Shown: one piece after another, positions 23,999-34,650 of the stretch
How positions within the stretch are numbered: the first letter of the stretch is position 1
How the letters are laid out: each line of letters opens with the position of its first letter
Assembly (NCBI GenBank): GCA_033977485.1
Contig: CM066988.1
Location: 138,236,859-138,300,858, forward strand
Source of the DNA: Hydrangea macrophylla
Taxonomy: Eukaryota; Streptophyta; Magnoliopsida; Cornales; Hydrangeaceae
Length of the DNA stretch: 64,000 nucleotides
Direction of reading: 5' to 3'
Translations under genes and position numbers: made by a program
Notes under the pieces: model-generated
The model's database searches: none
What the model saw: only the letters and a program-made list of their open reading frames with translations
Told to the model about the DNA's origin: nothing

Positions 23999-24584
23999 GA
24001 CCCCTTATAACTTGGGAGCGGAGCATAACGTCTCTAGTAATGTTCACCAATCCCACCTGCCCAAAAGTTCTGATCTTTTTTGTTGGGTTTTTGTTCTTTC
24101 CTTGAAATTCTTGTGAAATTAAGTGAAACTCTCTATGTTTTGGTTTTAGGGCTGTACTACAATATTAGTGAGCTCAACTCTAGTTTTCGATCTGAAACTG
24201 TCAATCATTCTAGGTTCTGTTTTCTTGATTTGTGTTCTTAAGAAATCCAATTCAACATTTACTGGTCTACTGGTGTTTGGTTGTATTTCTTGGAGCCCTG
24301 AATTCAAAATTTCCTACCTTTTATTCTTTTATTTATTTATTTCTTTCTTTTTTTTTTTTTTTGATGTGGGTTTTGAATATTATAGTGCAAAATTTTTTTA
24401 TTTCTGTGATAAGTAAGGTTTTATTGTGGAAGTACTTGGTTTTTCGTTGTCGTTTTGGAAGTTTTAAGTCACTGATAATGTACTGTGGAACTTTTCTGGC
24501 TATATAGCTGCAGTAATGAAACAGCTAATGCGTATATAACAGAAAATTAGAACCATTTATTTATATAGAGTATAGACTATTGAA

Positions 24585-27175
24585 ATGACCTTCTATGCAA
24601 TAAACTGGCCAGCAGCCTTTGTTGGTCATACGTGTAAGAACAAGACTCAGTACTCTAAGCAAAAATCTCACTCATCTATGTCTATACAACTCTCTTCAGT
24701 TCTAGTACAACCAAATGAAAGTGGATATTCTCAAGAATCTAAGAAGATTTCAAGTTCTTGTAATTCTTTGTTCAGCCAATCAAATAGTATCGGCATCATC
24801 GGTGGGGTTTCTGTATTTTCCACTCTTATTTTCCTAGAAAAGCTTGCTTGGTGGAGTTCAAGAGATGGAAATAAATGCATGCCATTTTTAGTCTCTAGTG
24901 ATCCATTTCAAAGTTCACTTTCTTCTCTCATTGAACCTCAGAGTTACATAAATAACAAGAGGCTGGTTGATAATTTGAGGTATAAAAGGGCGTTTCTTGA
25001 GCAATCTGGAGCTCGGTGCATTGTCATGCCGTGCCATCTGTATCATCTGTGGTACCATGAGGTATCTAAGGGATGTTCTGTACCTTTTCTTGATGTTGGT
25101 GATTGTGTTGCCAGAGAGCTCAAAGAAGCAAAATTGAAGCCCATCGAAGCTGGAAGTACTAGTGTGAGGATTGGACTGCTTGGTGCAGATGGAATCTCAA
25201 TCGCGGGTTTATATCAGGATAAATTACAGAATCAGGTATCCTAATTAGCCAAATTTTTTTTTTTTTTTTTTTTAATATGTAATATTTGTAGGTAGAAATG
25301 AAGAGATATATCTTTTGATTACGTTGGTAAAGTACTCCACATGCCAAGTTCAATTCAAGGCTAGGCTTAAATTAATGAACTTGTATGCGTTACCTTTGGA
25401 AGGATGTCGCATCCCGTGATTTTAGGTTATGTTTGGGCGTCTTTGAATGCAATGATTATTTTTTATACTTTTACATAGAATTTTAGCTAAAAATGTGCTG
25501 ATCTTGAATAACTCTATTTAGAAAATTATGCTCACTCCATTTAAATGATGGATTTTGTATGTTACAAAATTTCTTATTTATCTAAGTAGAATTGTTCAAG
25601 ACGATGAATTTTACTTAAAGATATTGTATAACTTGAGCATAAGGGTTTTCAAATGCAACTGACAACCAAACATGTTATTAATCTCTAAACATAATAAGCA
25701 ATAAGTATTTTATCTCATCCATGATTAACTAATGACATTTCTATGTTTTACATACACCAATAGTATTAATCTAATATGGGTCCTTGTCATCAAACTGTGA
25801 ACCAAGTTATTAATTAAGTATTCATTTTGTTTTTTTGAAAACCGACCGAACCGAACCAATCGGTTCGGCCTCTAATTAATAACATGGTTCATAGTTTGAT
25901 GACAGGGACCCATATTAGATGAATACTATTGGTGTAAGTAAAACATAGAAATTAATGTCATTAGTTAATCATGCATGAGATAAGTCTGAGAAAAAATATT
26001 TATTGCTTATTACTTTTAAAGATTAATAACATGTTTGGTTGTCAATTGACTTTGAAAAACCCTTATTCTTAACTTATACAATATCTTTGCATATGTTGGT
26101 ATAGTTTATGTGGCAAAGAGCTTGACATATATATAAGTCCCCTCCTATGCATAGGTTTGGTGTTTGAACCTTATCCCCCTCCCCAATAAAATAAAAAATA
26201 ATAATAATAAAAATAAATTAATTAATTAAAAAAAAACCTTATACAATATCTTTAAGTAAAATCCATAGCCTTGAATGATTCTACTTAGATAAATAAGATT
26301 TTTTTTTCATATTATGTTGTCTTGGAACATACAAAATCCATCATTTTAAGGATTATCTCTGGAATGATCAGCACAATTTTCTAAATAGAGTTATTCAAGA
26401 TCAGCATCTTTTTAGCTAAAATTCTCGGTAAAAGTATAAAAACTGTTATTGCATTCAAAGATGCCCAAAGATAATCCTTAAAAACGGAGTTGTAGATCAA
26501 AAGCTATGGAGTTTGATGTTAAAAAAAAAAAATCATTTTCGAATTGAGGTTTCATATGGTACAATACTCACATGGTGTGAGTGAGCTGGAGAGTGGTAAT
26601 TCTAGATTTTTAAATTTATCTTGTTATTTTTTTCAAAGATATGTATTTGGTAAGGGAGTTTTGATGAAATGAAGGTATTAAATGTCATTTTTTGCATATT
26701 TCTTGTTACTAAAGGGGTGTATCTGTAAGTGCTCTCTACTAATTTTGCTAAATTTTTGCTAAATCTGTGAATTAACATGCAAATTTATGAACAAAATTTC
26801 CATTCAGATTGAAAATGTTTTCTGTATATACACAAACATATTTATGGGTATACATTTCCTTGTTTTTCCTAACGTTGTTGCAATTTTCGACAGGGCTTTG
26901 AGGTTGTTTTACCAGATAAAGCAACTATGGAGCATACAATAATTCCTGCAATCGAATCATTGAACAAAAAGGACATGGAAGGGGCACGAAATCTATTGAG
27001 AATTGCAGTTCAAGTTTTTCTGGTGAAGGGAGTGAACAAAGTGATCATTGCTTCTGATAAATTCCAAGGTCTTTTGCCTTATAATGATCCTCTTCTCAAG
27101 AAATGCATCAACCCAATGGATGCCTTGGCTAGGTCAACTGTTAAATGGGCACAATCAACTTCAAAGTTAAATTAA
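24585..27175 (+). CDS. Asp/Glu racemase family protein, copy 2 (two exons)
   Basis: Exon 1 is 24585-25235 and exon 2 is 26894-27175, joined in phase 0 (AATCAG|GTATCC ... CGACAG|GGC), giving 310 residues. The intron sits at exactly the same codon as in copy 1. Landmarks are GIIGGVSVFST (70-80), CIVMPCH with Cys150 as the first active-site Cys, VPFLDVGDC (166-174), and DPLLKKCINPMDALARSTVK near the C-terminus. The second catalytic Cys (GCTE in bacterial enzymes) is replaced: the protein reads IIASDKF with Ser271. The family racemizes or epimerizes amino acids by two-base chemistry. With only one of the usual Cys pair, the reaction and substrate are not predictable. The 1.66-kb intron contains a long inverted repeat with a SINE inside it. 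No stop or frameshift is seen. Confidence 0.88.
25432..26470. mobile_element. Long inverted-repeat (fold-back) element in racemase-2 intron
   Basis: The left arm begins TTTGGGCGTCTTTGAATGCA and the right arm ends TGCATTCAAAGATGCCCAAA. The arms, roughly 430 bp each, remain paired almost to the centre (TTAATAACTTGG-type words near 25800-25880). The centre holds CCGAACCAATCGGTTCGG. The right arm is interrupted by a SINE at 26089-26237. No transposase frame is present. Confidence 0.75.
26089..26237 (+). mobile_element. tRNA-derived SINE, copy 2 (nested)
   Basis: Begins GCATATGTTGGTATAGTTTA, has a box-A-like GTTTATGTGGCAAAGAGC and a box-B-like GTTTGAACC, and ends in an A-rich tail. It is flanked by a perfect 16-bp direct repeat CTTATACAATATCTTT (26073-26088 and 26238-26253). 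It is inserted in the right arm of the inverted repeat. Confidence 0.88.
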
Positions 27176-27947
27176 GAACAATCAATATTTACAAAAAACA
27201 TCATCATCCACTATAAGGTCTTTGCTTAGTGTGTATATGTCCTAGAAATGAAATCGATGAAAACAGTACCTAAGTTTCAGCATTATTGTAACTAAGGTAT
27301 TTTTTTTTTATAAATTTTTTTTTTATTGATTTTTTTTTTTTTTGTTTTTTCTCTTGTTTTATTTTTTGGGGGTGGTTTGTACAATGCCCTTGTTAGTATG
27401 CTGCTTAGTATCATGCTACAATTATGCTTTCAAGTTTCAACATTCTTATTAATAATGCTCGATCTTAAGTGTGTTAGCAGTTCATATCACTTTCTCATGT
27501 TTAAAATGCGCATGCATGTAAATATTGTGTCAGAATGAGAATTTCATGTGGATGCCCAAGTATCACGACTATAACTTGCAATCCATGAATCGAAATTGCA
27601 TGCCGTTTCTTCCTTCAAGTTAAATTAAGTGAGTATGATGTGTAAATTTCTATCCCATGTCAGTGCATATGTTGGATGAGATTTTCATATTTTGAAGAAA
27701 AATGTTAGCCTTGAGATATGTGACATTTAGTTAGATTAGATTTTTAATCAATGAAATAGACGATAAAACAAAAGACTGAAGTATTGGAGGATACCAAAGA
27801 ATAAAGATCATCTAAATTATCTCGATGTGGCGAGTACTAATAGTAAAAATAAGTCAAAATTGGCGGCAAAACTATTGCATATTTATTAATACAGTCAGAA
27901 CAAATAGCAATGGAAATCCAAAAAAAACTTGCAACTCGAGGACAAAC
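27176..27947. other. Convergent 3' regions of racemase 2 and the CCCH gene
   Basis: T-rich tracts near 27300-27370 follow the racemase stop. The rest is AT-rich, without coding signal. Both genes end here, so it should hold two 3' UTRs on opposite strands. Confidence 0.5.
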
Positions 27948-30550
27948 TCAGATCTCAACTATGGTTGGAAGGTTGTGCAGTGGTGTAAGATCATCAATCC
28001 AATCAGCATAGATGCAATTGATCTTCTTCTTGGTTACTTTCCACTTTGACAAGCATTTCTTTACCTCCTCATCTTCGTTGGTAGGAACAACAGCCACCAT
28101 TGAAGGAGATGAATCATTTGCAGTCGCAGCAAGAGGCTTTATATTGGTGGGAAATGTACTCATCACTTCAGCTTCAATGCGGGACACAGGCACCTTTAAC
28201 TCTGGTGAAACAAATGGCTAACTTTAGAACACGAAAAACACAACACCCAAATCCTTGTTTTTTCAGTTAAGAAAAAGCTTGTCAAAATAATCAAGGGATG
28301 CAAGTGAATATCTTCCTTGAACTAATTTGGCTACTTCTAGATGGTGAGATAAATATCCTAATACTTTGGTGAACAAATTCCAAGTTTAGAACAACACAGG
28401 GGAAGAAGGAAAAAAGAAGAAGAAGCAATTAACAATCCTATAAGACTATGTAAGCATAGCGAACACAGAAGTTGTATATACATATGTATCTCGGGAGAAA
28501 AAAGAAGAAGTTTAATCCAAGTTGAACTAAGAAACTGAATACTTATGTAGCAGTTATGAACTGAGCAAGCACAAAATTAATGCACATATGCTCTTTGAAA
28601 GTAGAATAAGCAAAATGACAAAACAATACCAACACCAATGTGAAGATAAAACCAATTGTCATATACAGGTGTTTGTTTTAACAGAAAATTAACAAACACC
28701 ACGGAATAAGAAGAAAAAAAATTCATTATTTCGATAACTGGTATGTTGATCATACCACATTAGATTCATATACGACACACTAGAGTACTTTTGTTTGTTT
28801 GTTTTTTTCGCCGCTTTGTGAAGGATATGGATTCTCTCCAACTGAACAGATAAAGCCATAATGATATTAATGATTTCCTAATAGTAGAAGCAATTACATG
28901 ACTTGAAAAAGAGAACAAATATCAACGGACAAGTGCATTTCACAAGTAACTAGTCTAGTAAGTCCCCAACGGAGTGAACTTGAAGGCAAAAGCCTGCGCC
29001 CTACTAATAAAGATGAAATCAACTTTTAAACTCAGCTACATCAAATATCATTTAGTAAAATCAAATGAAGGTGAGCATCATATGGCTCATGAGAATTCCA
29101 AATATCCTATCATGAAAAAGATAATCACATTATTATTAAGAGTCATAATTCATAAGATATGAAGTCCTCATATCATGATTCATGACCACACTTAAATGAA
29201 CCCTTTTTTTTTTCTTCTTGTGACACCATCCAAAATCTTTTAGATTGAAGATCATGCGTGCCTATGTGGCCAGGGCCGGGGCTGCCCTTTGGTTAGTGGG
29301 ATCATTTGAACCCACTAGAATTTGGGAAGAACACACTTATATACTCAGTTAGATGCTTCAAAAACTATTATTTACTAAGTTGAACCTACTAAAATACAAG
29401 AAAATTAAGAAAGGGGTGTCATATTCGTAATTAGATGAGGTTTAAACAGATGCATTCTATTGCACAATTGATTGACGTGTTCAACCAAATGGGTACATGT
29501 AGTGCACTCATATTTTGTGGTGTCATTCTATAACTAAAATCACATTTTTTATTTTTTATTTTAAATGTTAGAACCTCATCAAATTGCATCTCAATACACT
29601 CATAGTTTCTGATACACTGAAAATTTTTCTGGTGTATGTGACCTGCTTACAAGTCTACTAAAATCATACCCACAAATAATTTAATCACCATTCAAAAGTC
29701 AAAACCATGTTAGCAAGAAAATAAATTTAAAAAAAAAAAAAAAAACTCTCTTAGAGAAACAACAAAGCAAGTAATATGTTAAGCAACGAACAATCCATTT
29801 ACCTGATTGCCCATGAGCGTAGTGGCACCTCTCTCCGAAGGGACACTGACCGGTGACCTCCCATTTACTACATACCTTTGTCTTCCAATACACCTTCATA
29901 TGAACTCGGGAAGCATCAAAACTCACATTCAAATTCTTATTATTTTCAGATTGATCAGGACCACTTATATTCCCCATCATCATAGGCCCCATAGGTTTGC
30001 TAACCAAAGAACTCTCCCTAGGTATTTCCATGTCAATCTTAAACTTCGATGGATCTTCATGAAGAAAATTACACTTATCCCCATACGGACACTCTTTCCC
30101 ATTGTAAAACTTCTTGCAGATTTTCATTCGATGTATAATTGTCTGATCGTCATTCAAATTCCCTTCCCCCCTATCCTTTCCACGTCCGGAAAGAACAAGT
30201 TCTTGCCAATTAGGAGGGGGTTGTCGTAATTCTTCATAACCATGAGCAAAATTACAATCTTCCCCATTTCGACAATTACCCTCCGTGAATTTCAGGCACA
30301 CGCGGGTCTTAAAGAAGATGTGGGTTGTTCCTTCGTTCACTGGAAGATTTTGATGGCTCGTTCTCGGGTTCATTGGTGGGTCAGAATTTCTCTGTCTCTT
30401 AAAGGGAGGTGCATAGTCAAACTGTGAATGCGAGTCAGGCTGGTCATTGTTCATCGGAATTTGAGGCCAGAAGCCACCAACATTGCTGCCAGCAAAAGGC
30501 GGTGCCATAAAAGGATGTGGTGGTGGTGGTGGTTGATCAGGAAAATTCAT
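27948..30550 (-). CDS. CCCH zinc-finger protein, three fingers (two coding exons)
   Basis: Exon 1 is 30550-29803 and exon 2 is 28201-27948, joined at Q-S-G|AG-L with GT-AG ends. The total is 1002 nt, 333 residues plus stop. The N-terminus is Pro-rich (PDQPPPPPHP), typical of plant C3H proteins. Three fingers are visible: residues 85-103 (C-X7-C-X5-C-X3-H), 145-164 and 227-246 (both C-X8-C-X5-C-X3-H). CCCH fingers usually bind RNA. The C-terminal exon (KCLSKWKVTKKKINCIYADW) matches the tail of plant proteins such as Arabidopsis C3H39-like members. A leader exon is likely at 31322-31440, with the leader intron ending at TTCACCAG just before 30587. The coding intron (29802-28202) contains a dispersed repeat near 29270. 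The specific RNA target cannot be inferred. Confidence 0.9.
29270..29520. repeat. Dispersed repeat in CCCH intron
   Basis: GAACCCACTAGAATTTGG, GTTGAACCTACTAAAATA and GGGGTGTCATATTCGTAATT occur in the same order as related words at 53291-53560 inside the CACTA element. This is probably an old transposon fragment. It is non-coding. Confidence 0.5.
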
Positions 30551-31321
30551 GTTTGTCTAATATGACTCTAATCCAGAGTTGTTCTTTCTGGTGAAAAAGA
30601 TGATCAAGAATGGATTTTGGGGCAGAAAACACTGAAATCAATTCATTCAATTCATGCAAACATCTAACAAACTAATAAATAAATAACAGCAATGAAAAAA
30701 AAAAAAAAAAAACCTCAGTGTGTAATCAATTAGGAACAAGTAAAGAATTATCAAGTATACAATCTTCTAAAAATAGCTAGGCGGTAGGCGCCTGGTGGAG
30801 GAGTGCCTGGCGCCTAGGAGCATAGGCGGAGGCCTAGGCGGGGACTAGGCAGAAAATTAATTTTTAAAACAAATTTAATAATATAGAGACAACAAAACTC
30901 ACATTATCAACAAACTAGATTTCTAATTCATATCATAAAAACGGAAACTTTTCGGCGGTATCCTAGTTGACCAAAACGAAACCCCCCCCACCAGGAATCG
31001 CGAAATTCCAGTGCTGCTTCGCAGAAAATGAAGTCTCGTTTCGGTGGGGTGTGTGTGTTTCGTCCCCAATGTTTCCAAGGAAACGAGAGCAATCATGTTC
31101 AGAGAGAGAGAGAGAGACAGAGACAAAGACAGAGACAGAGACCCCATTCCATGTGAAAACAACTGAAAAGTAAGTGGGTGTTTCAAATTTCAACCAATTT
31201 TCGAATCAATAAAAAAAAATGCAAAAATGAAAAATTGGGGAAAACCAGAGAGAGAGAGAGAGAGAGATTGATTCTCTGAAAAAAAAAAAAATATGATGAA
31301 ATTGATTTAAAAATCACTTAC

Positions 31322-31440
31322 CTGGTTGAGGAATCTCTTCTCCAACACTCTTCGTCCGATCTGGACTAGGGTTTCCCCTTGCACTCAGTAACTCTTCTTC
31401 TTCTTCTTGGCCTTCTCGCCTAGGGTTCCTGCCTTGCTAA
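31322..31440 (-). other. Probable 5' non-coding exon of the CCCH gene
   Basis: On the - strand, GAAACCCTAGTCCAGATCGG leads to ATTCCTCAACCAG|GTAAGTGA, a consensus donor. AAACCCTAG is common near plant transcription starts. The matching acceptor is TTTTTCACCAG at 30588, 37 bases before the start codon. Confidence 0.6.
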
Positions 31441-32080
31441 GTTGCTGGTTGGTTTCTCTCTGTCTCTGTCTCTCTCTCTCTCACTGTATCTCATTTAGAG
31501 TTGTATTAAGCGTTAGCATTACACTCTTCGTCCGATTTTTTAGAACACTGCAAGTATCAATCAGAAAACCAGACAAGTCTTTAGGAAAACCCAAATAGGG
31601 TGTATATGCTAAATCAATAATTCTGGGTTGAATATTTGAGGTAGAGCAAATCTTGTCAAAGAAAATATAAAAACCCAGTTGAATTTGATTACGAAGAGAT
31701 TATCAAAATTCAGAACTTTATTCCTATAGAATTGTATTACGCCGCAATGCCAATCAAGCCAAATGAAGAATCAAAACCCCAGCCGCACCCTAGCCCTAGG
31801 TTAAGTGCAAGTAACAGTATGAAGAAGTGAGAACCCAAAAGCCTTTCAGCAAAAAAATAATAATAAAGCCACGGCTAAACCCTAATTAATAGTACTGAAA
31901 AAAAAAAAAAAAAAACAAACAAACAAACTCTTGATAATTACACTTTAGCGGTCTTTATATGTCAAAAAAATTAGGTGTGTTCGATCAACCCAATTAAGCA
32001 AGGTGTGTTTGATAAACTCAATCAAGTATTTAGTATTTTTTAATACATTTGACACTGTACCACTTACTTGAAAAATAACG
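31441..32080. other. Upstream of CCCH gene; no further gene seen
   Basis: CT tracts near 31460-31482, AT-rich sequence and a poly-A run near 31899-31915. This is the likely promoter side of the CCCH gene. No coding sequence is supported. Confidence 0.45.
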
Positions 32081-32192
32081 TATGAATTGGAATAACTCAA
32101 GTGACAAAAAGTTTGATATATATAAGTCTCCATTCAATGTATAAGTTCGGTGTTTGAATCTCAACCTCTCCCCATATCAAAAAAAAAAAAAA
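32081..32192 (+). mobile_element. tRNA-derived SINE, copy 3
   Basis: Contains AATAACTCAAGTGACAAAAA (box-A-like), TTCGGTGTTTGAATCTCAAC (box-B region) and a terminal poly-A, aligning with the copies at 4905 and 26089. No clear target duplication remains, so it is probably an older copy. Confidence 0.7.
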
Positions 32193-32214
32193 GCAGCCAA
32201 TAGGCCGAATACTT

Positions 32215-32385
32215 TACTGAATACTCTTAACTGAAAAAATTCTATTGAAAATGCTCTCTGAATGCAATATATTTTATTATTTGAAAGTTGAAATATTGTT
32301 TTTATTATTACAAACTATATCGCGTAAAATATCCAGTACTCAAAATTCAACACTTAATTTTTTAGTTTTATAAAACGGACCCTAT
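32215..32385. mobile_element. MITE of the (T)GTTTGATA family, degraded copy 3
   Basis: Read on the - strand, GGTCCGTTTTATAAAACTAA is followed by AAATTAAGTGTTGAATTTTG, matching the left half of the 21581, 23117 and 48440 elements. The other end is decayed. Confidence 0.5.
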
Positions 32386-32399
32386 GTTATAATTCTTAT

Positions 32400-32966
32400 C
32401 CAGAGTAATGTTATGCTTTCCCGAATTTTGTATCCTAAATGATACTCAAATACGTGTAGGAGTGGGTTCACTTGATTTTGCTTAGAGCATCCACCAGGGT
32501 TGTACCAAAAAAATGGACCCCGAAATCGATCGACCAAACCGAATTCATTCGGTCGGTTTTCAAAAGTATAGGCACATAAGGATACTGAACCGGCCGATCG
32601 AAATACCCCAAAAATCCAACCGAATCGAGGCATTAAGTCGGTTAAAAAAAAATGACCGATGAACACCCCTAACATCCACAATACTTGACGCAATACGAAA
32701 TCGTGGAAGGACTCAAGCAACGTTAAAATCCTTGAAAAAAATATTGGAATCCACCAAGAACTCGCAAAGTACACTCTTTGGGAGAGAAAATAAAAATATA
32801 TTTTATTGATCAAATTGAATATAAATTGAGAATGCCTTAAAAGGCTTTACATGTCATCTATTTATAAGCTAACAAACCTAATACTATTAGGAAACAAAAG
32901 TAAATTCGTTTTTATTCTTTCCTACCTAATTAAAAGCCTTACATAACTTGGAAATCAAGTCATACC
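32400..32966 (-). mobile_element. Possible LTR remnant of old Gypsy element D
   Basis: On the - strand, CTTATAAATAGATGACATGT (near 32860-32880) looks like an LTR TATA box and start region lying downstream of the D pol remnant. The ends of the LTR could not be identified. The frame of 143 codons across 32382-32813 has no recognised motif. Confidence 0.3.
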
Positions 32967-33638
32967 TAGGGATGGCAACGGGGCGGGTATGGTACGGGGG
33001 CATTATTTTCCGACCCCGCCCCGATAAGCAAGAATACTCTCCCGAACCCGCCCCAACCAACCTCAACGTGAGACCACCCCCGACCCCGATTACTACAACC
33101 AATCCCACCCCCGACCGGTCCCACCCCGAAAAGGTGATCTGCATAGGAGGAGCACGTGAAGTTTCCAAATCCAAGAAGTAAAATTTCACTTTTACTGTAC
33201 AATGGAGTGTGCGTAAATAAATATATATACACTTTCACACATTTTTATGCAATCAGTCAGTATAAGTAAATTTTTAACTATTTGTGCACATAAGTCTAAG
33301 CACTTTATGCACACTAAATGCCAGCTGACATCAAAAGATCAGTCAACTTGACACACATCCTCACAAACAAGTGGCTGGCTCATTTTATAGAGCAAAATGT
33401 CTTCTTTAATTCTGAGTTTTTTCGATGTGGGACATTAAACAATAGCTATTGACATATACCGGGGCGGGGGTCCTCTAATCCCAACCCCACCCCGAACCCG
33501 CCCCGAACCCGTGATGGGTTTCCTTGTTCCTCGCCAAACCCGCCCCTACACCTTTCAAGAGCTTCCCAAACCCGTCCCATTAGGGGCGGGGCGGGACGGG
33601 GCGGGGACCCGATTAAACAGGGGAAATTGCCATCCCTA
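32967..33638. mobile_element. hAT-like non-autonomous element, 672 bp
   Basis: Starts TAGGGATGGCAACGGGGCGG and ends AATTGCCATCCCTA, flanked by a perfect 8-bp direct repeat GTCATACC (32959-32966 and 33639-33646). GC-rich blocks (CCCCGCCCC-type and GGGGCGGGG-type) near both ends are inverted. The frames through them are compositional artefacts. Confidence 0.85.
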
Positions 33639-33788
33639 GTCATACCATTCCTAAAACACTACTAACTTATATGGTAACCTATTAGGACTTAAATTTACCA
33701 TTTAAACTCCTAAAATTACTCCAAGATAGGAAAATAAAATCCTACCAATCTAAAAAATGAAAATTACAAAATATCATAATCAAATAAC

Positions 33789-34081
33789 TTATTTTTTCTT
33801 TTTTCGAGCAAACTTCTTCCTATTCCATTCTTCTTCAAATTTCTGTACAACTTCCCATACATCAGTCCCCTCCAGTTGAAGAAAACTCGACCTCGAGTTA
33901 TAATCTGGATATAAGGGTTCTTCCTCATGATACTCATAAATGTCTGAAACGTTGAAAGTGCGTGAAATACGCATATCCTCCGGTAGATCAATCATATAGG
34001 CATTGTCGTTCACATTGGCAATGATCTTGTAAGGACAATACTTCTTCTGCTTTAGTTTGCTATAGCTTTCCACGGGCACGC
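33789..34081 (-). pseudogene. Gypsy element D: 3' end of pol
   Basis: The frame encodes the C-terminal part of a Ty3/Gypsy integrase region: YSKLKQKKYCPYKIIANVND, then AYMIDLPEDMRISRTFNVSD and EYHEEEPLYPDYNSR. It ends at a stop at 33789. Its 5' continuation lies 28 kb away at 62312. The codons join as K-E-R-V|P-V-E-S once the solo LTR and one target duplication are removed. This is an old retrotransposon remnant. Confidence 0.85.
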
Positions 34082-34650
34082 TGTAATACCCTATATTTTC
34101 GGATACATGGTTATATAAATAGGCCCTATATGCTTGTATGAACCCTTGGTGAAGAATCTTTCTCGATCGATCGAAATCTTCTTAACCGATCGAACCTTGT
34201 ACTTTCTCGAGCGAACGAACATACTTCGAGCGATCGAAACTCTACCGACCTGATTCTGTGACGTGGAACCTTTCTCGAGTGATTAAACTTCTTTCAATCG
34301 ATTGAACTTTGACCGACCTGTTCTCGAGCGATCAAACTCACTTCGTCGATCGAAAGTGCTATTATTCTTATCTTACGTGTTTGCCACCTGTACCTTTTTT
34401 CCCTCCCTATGTATGTTAGTTCGTGTGTGTGTGTGTGGAAGGGGGGGGTTGGCAGTTTAGAGAGTTAGAGAGAGAGAGAGAGAGAGAGAGAGAACTTGTG
34501 TGTTATATATATATATATATATATGTATATAACCGTGTGTGTATGCATGTGTATATATGTGCTTGAGCAGAGAGAGGAGAAGAAGAAGAAGAAGAGAGAT
34601 AGAGAGAGATAGAGAAGGAGGGGAGAGAGAAAGCACGCCGCTACCATAGT
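34082..34650 (+). mobile_element. Solo LTR C, left part
   Basis: Starts TGTAATACCCTATATTTTCG directly after the D pol codons. It continues at 60514-62311, which ends GGGGCGTGACA, so the LTR has TG...CA ends and is about 2.37 kb. Flanking 5-mers CACGC (34077-34081) and CACTC (62312-62316) match at 4 of 5 positions, as for an old target duplication. This part holds an array of CGATCGA-type words and GA and TA tracts (34464-34524). Confidence 0.75.
34158..34352. repeat. CGATCGA-type palindrome array (LTR C, first block)
   Basis: About eight loosely spaced words such as CTCGATCGATCGAAA, ACCGATCGAAC, CGAGCGATCGAAA and CAATCGATTGAAC. The core is the palindrome TCGATCGA with mutations. A second block lies at 60684-60788 beyond the nested insertions. 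Confidence 0.75.

Noticed and set aside
29807..30427. + strand frames (140 and 61 codons) opposite the CCCH exon
   Set aside because: They are shadows of the - strand zinc-finger exon, which has three conserved fingers and fitting splice sites.
32382..32813. 143-codon - strand frame as a membrane protein gene
   Set aside because: Hydrophobicity comes from AT-rich sequence next to a retroelement remnant; there is no recognised family or clear promoter.
32926..33643. Frames with Pro- or Gly-rich proteins near 33 kb
   Set aside because: They are translations of the GC-rich inverted repeats of the hAT-like element.
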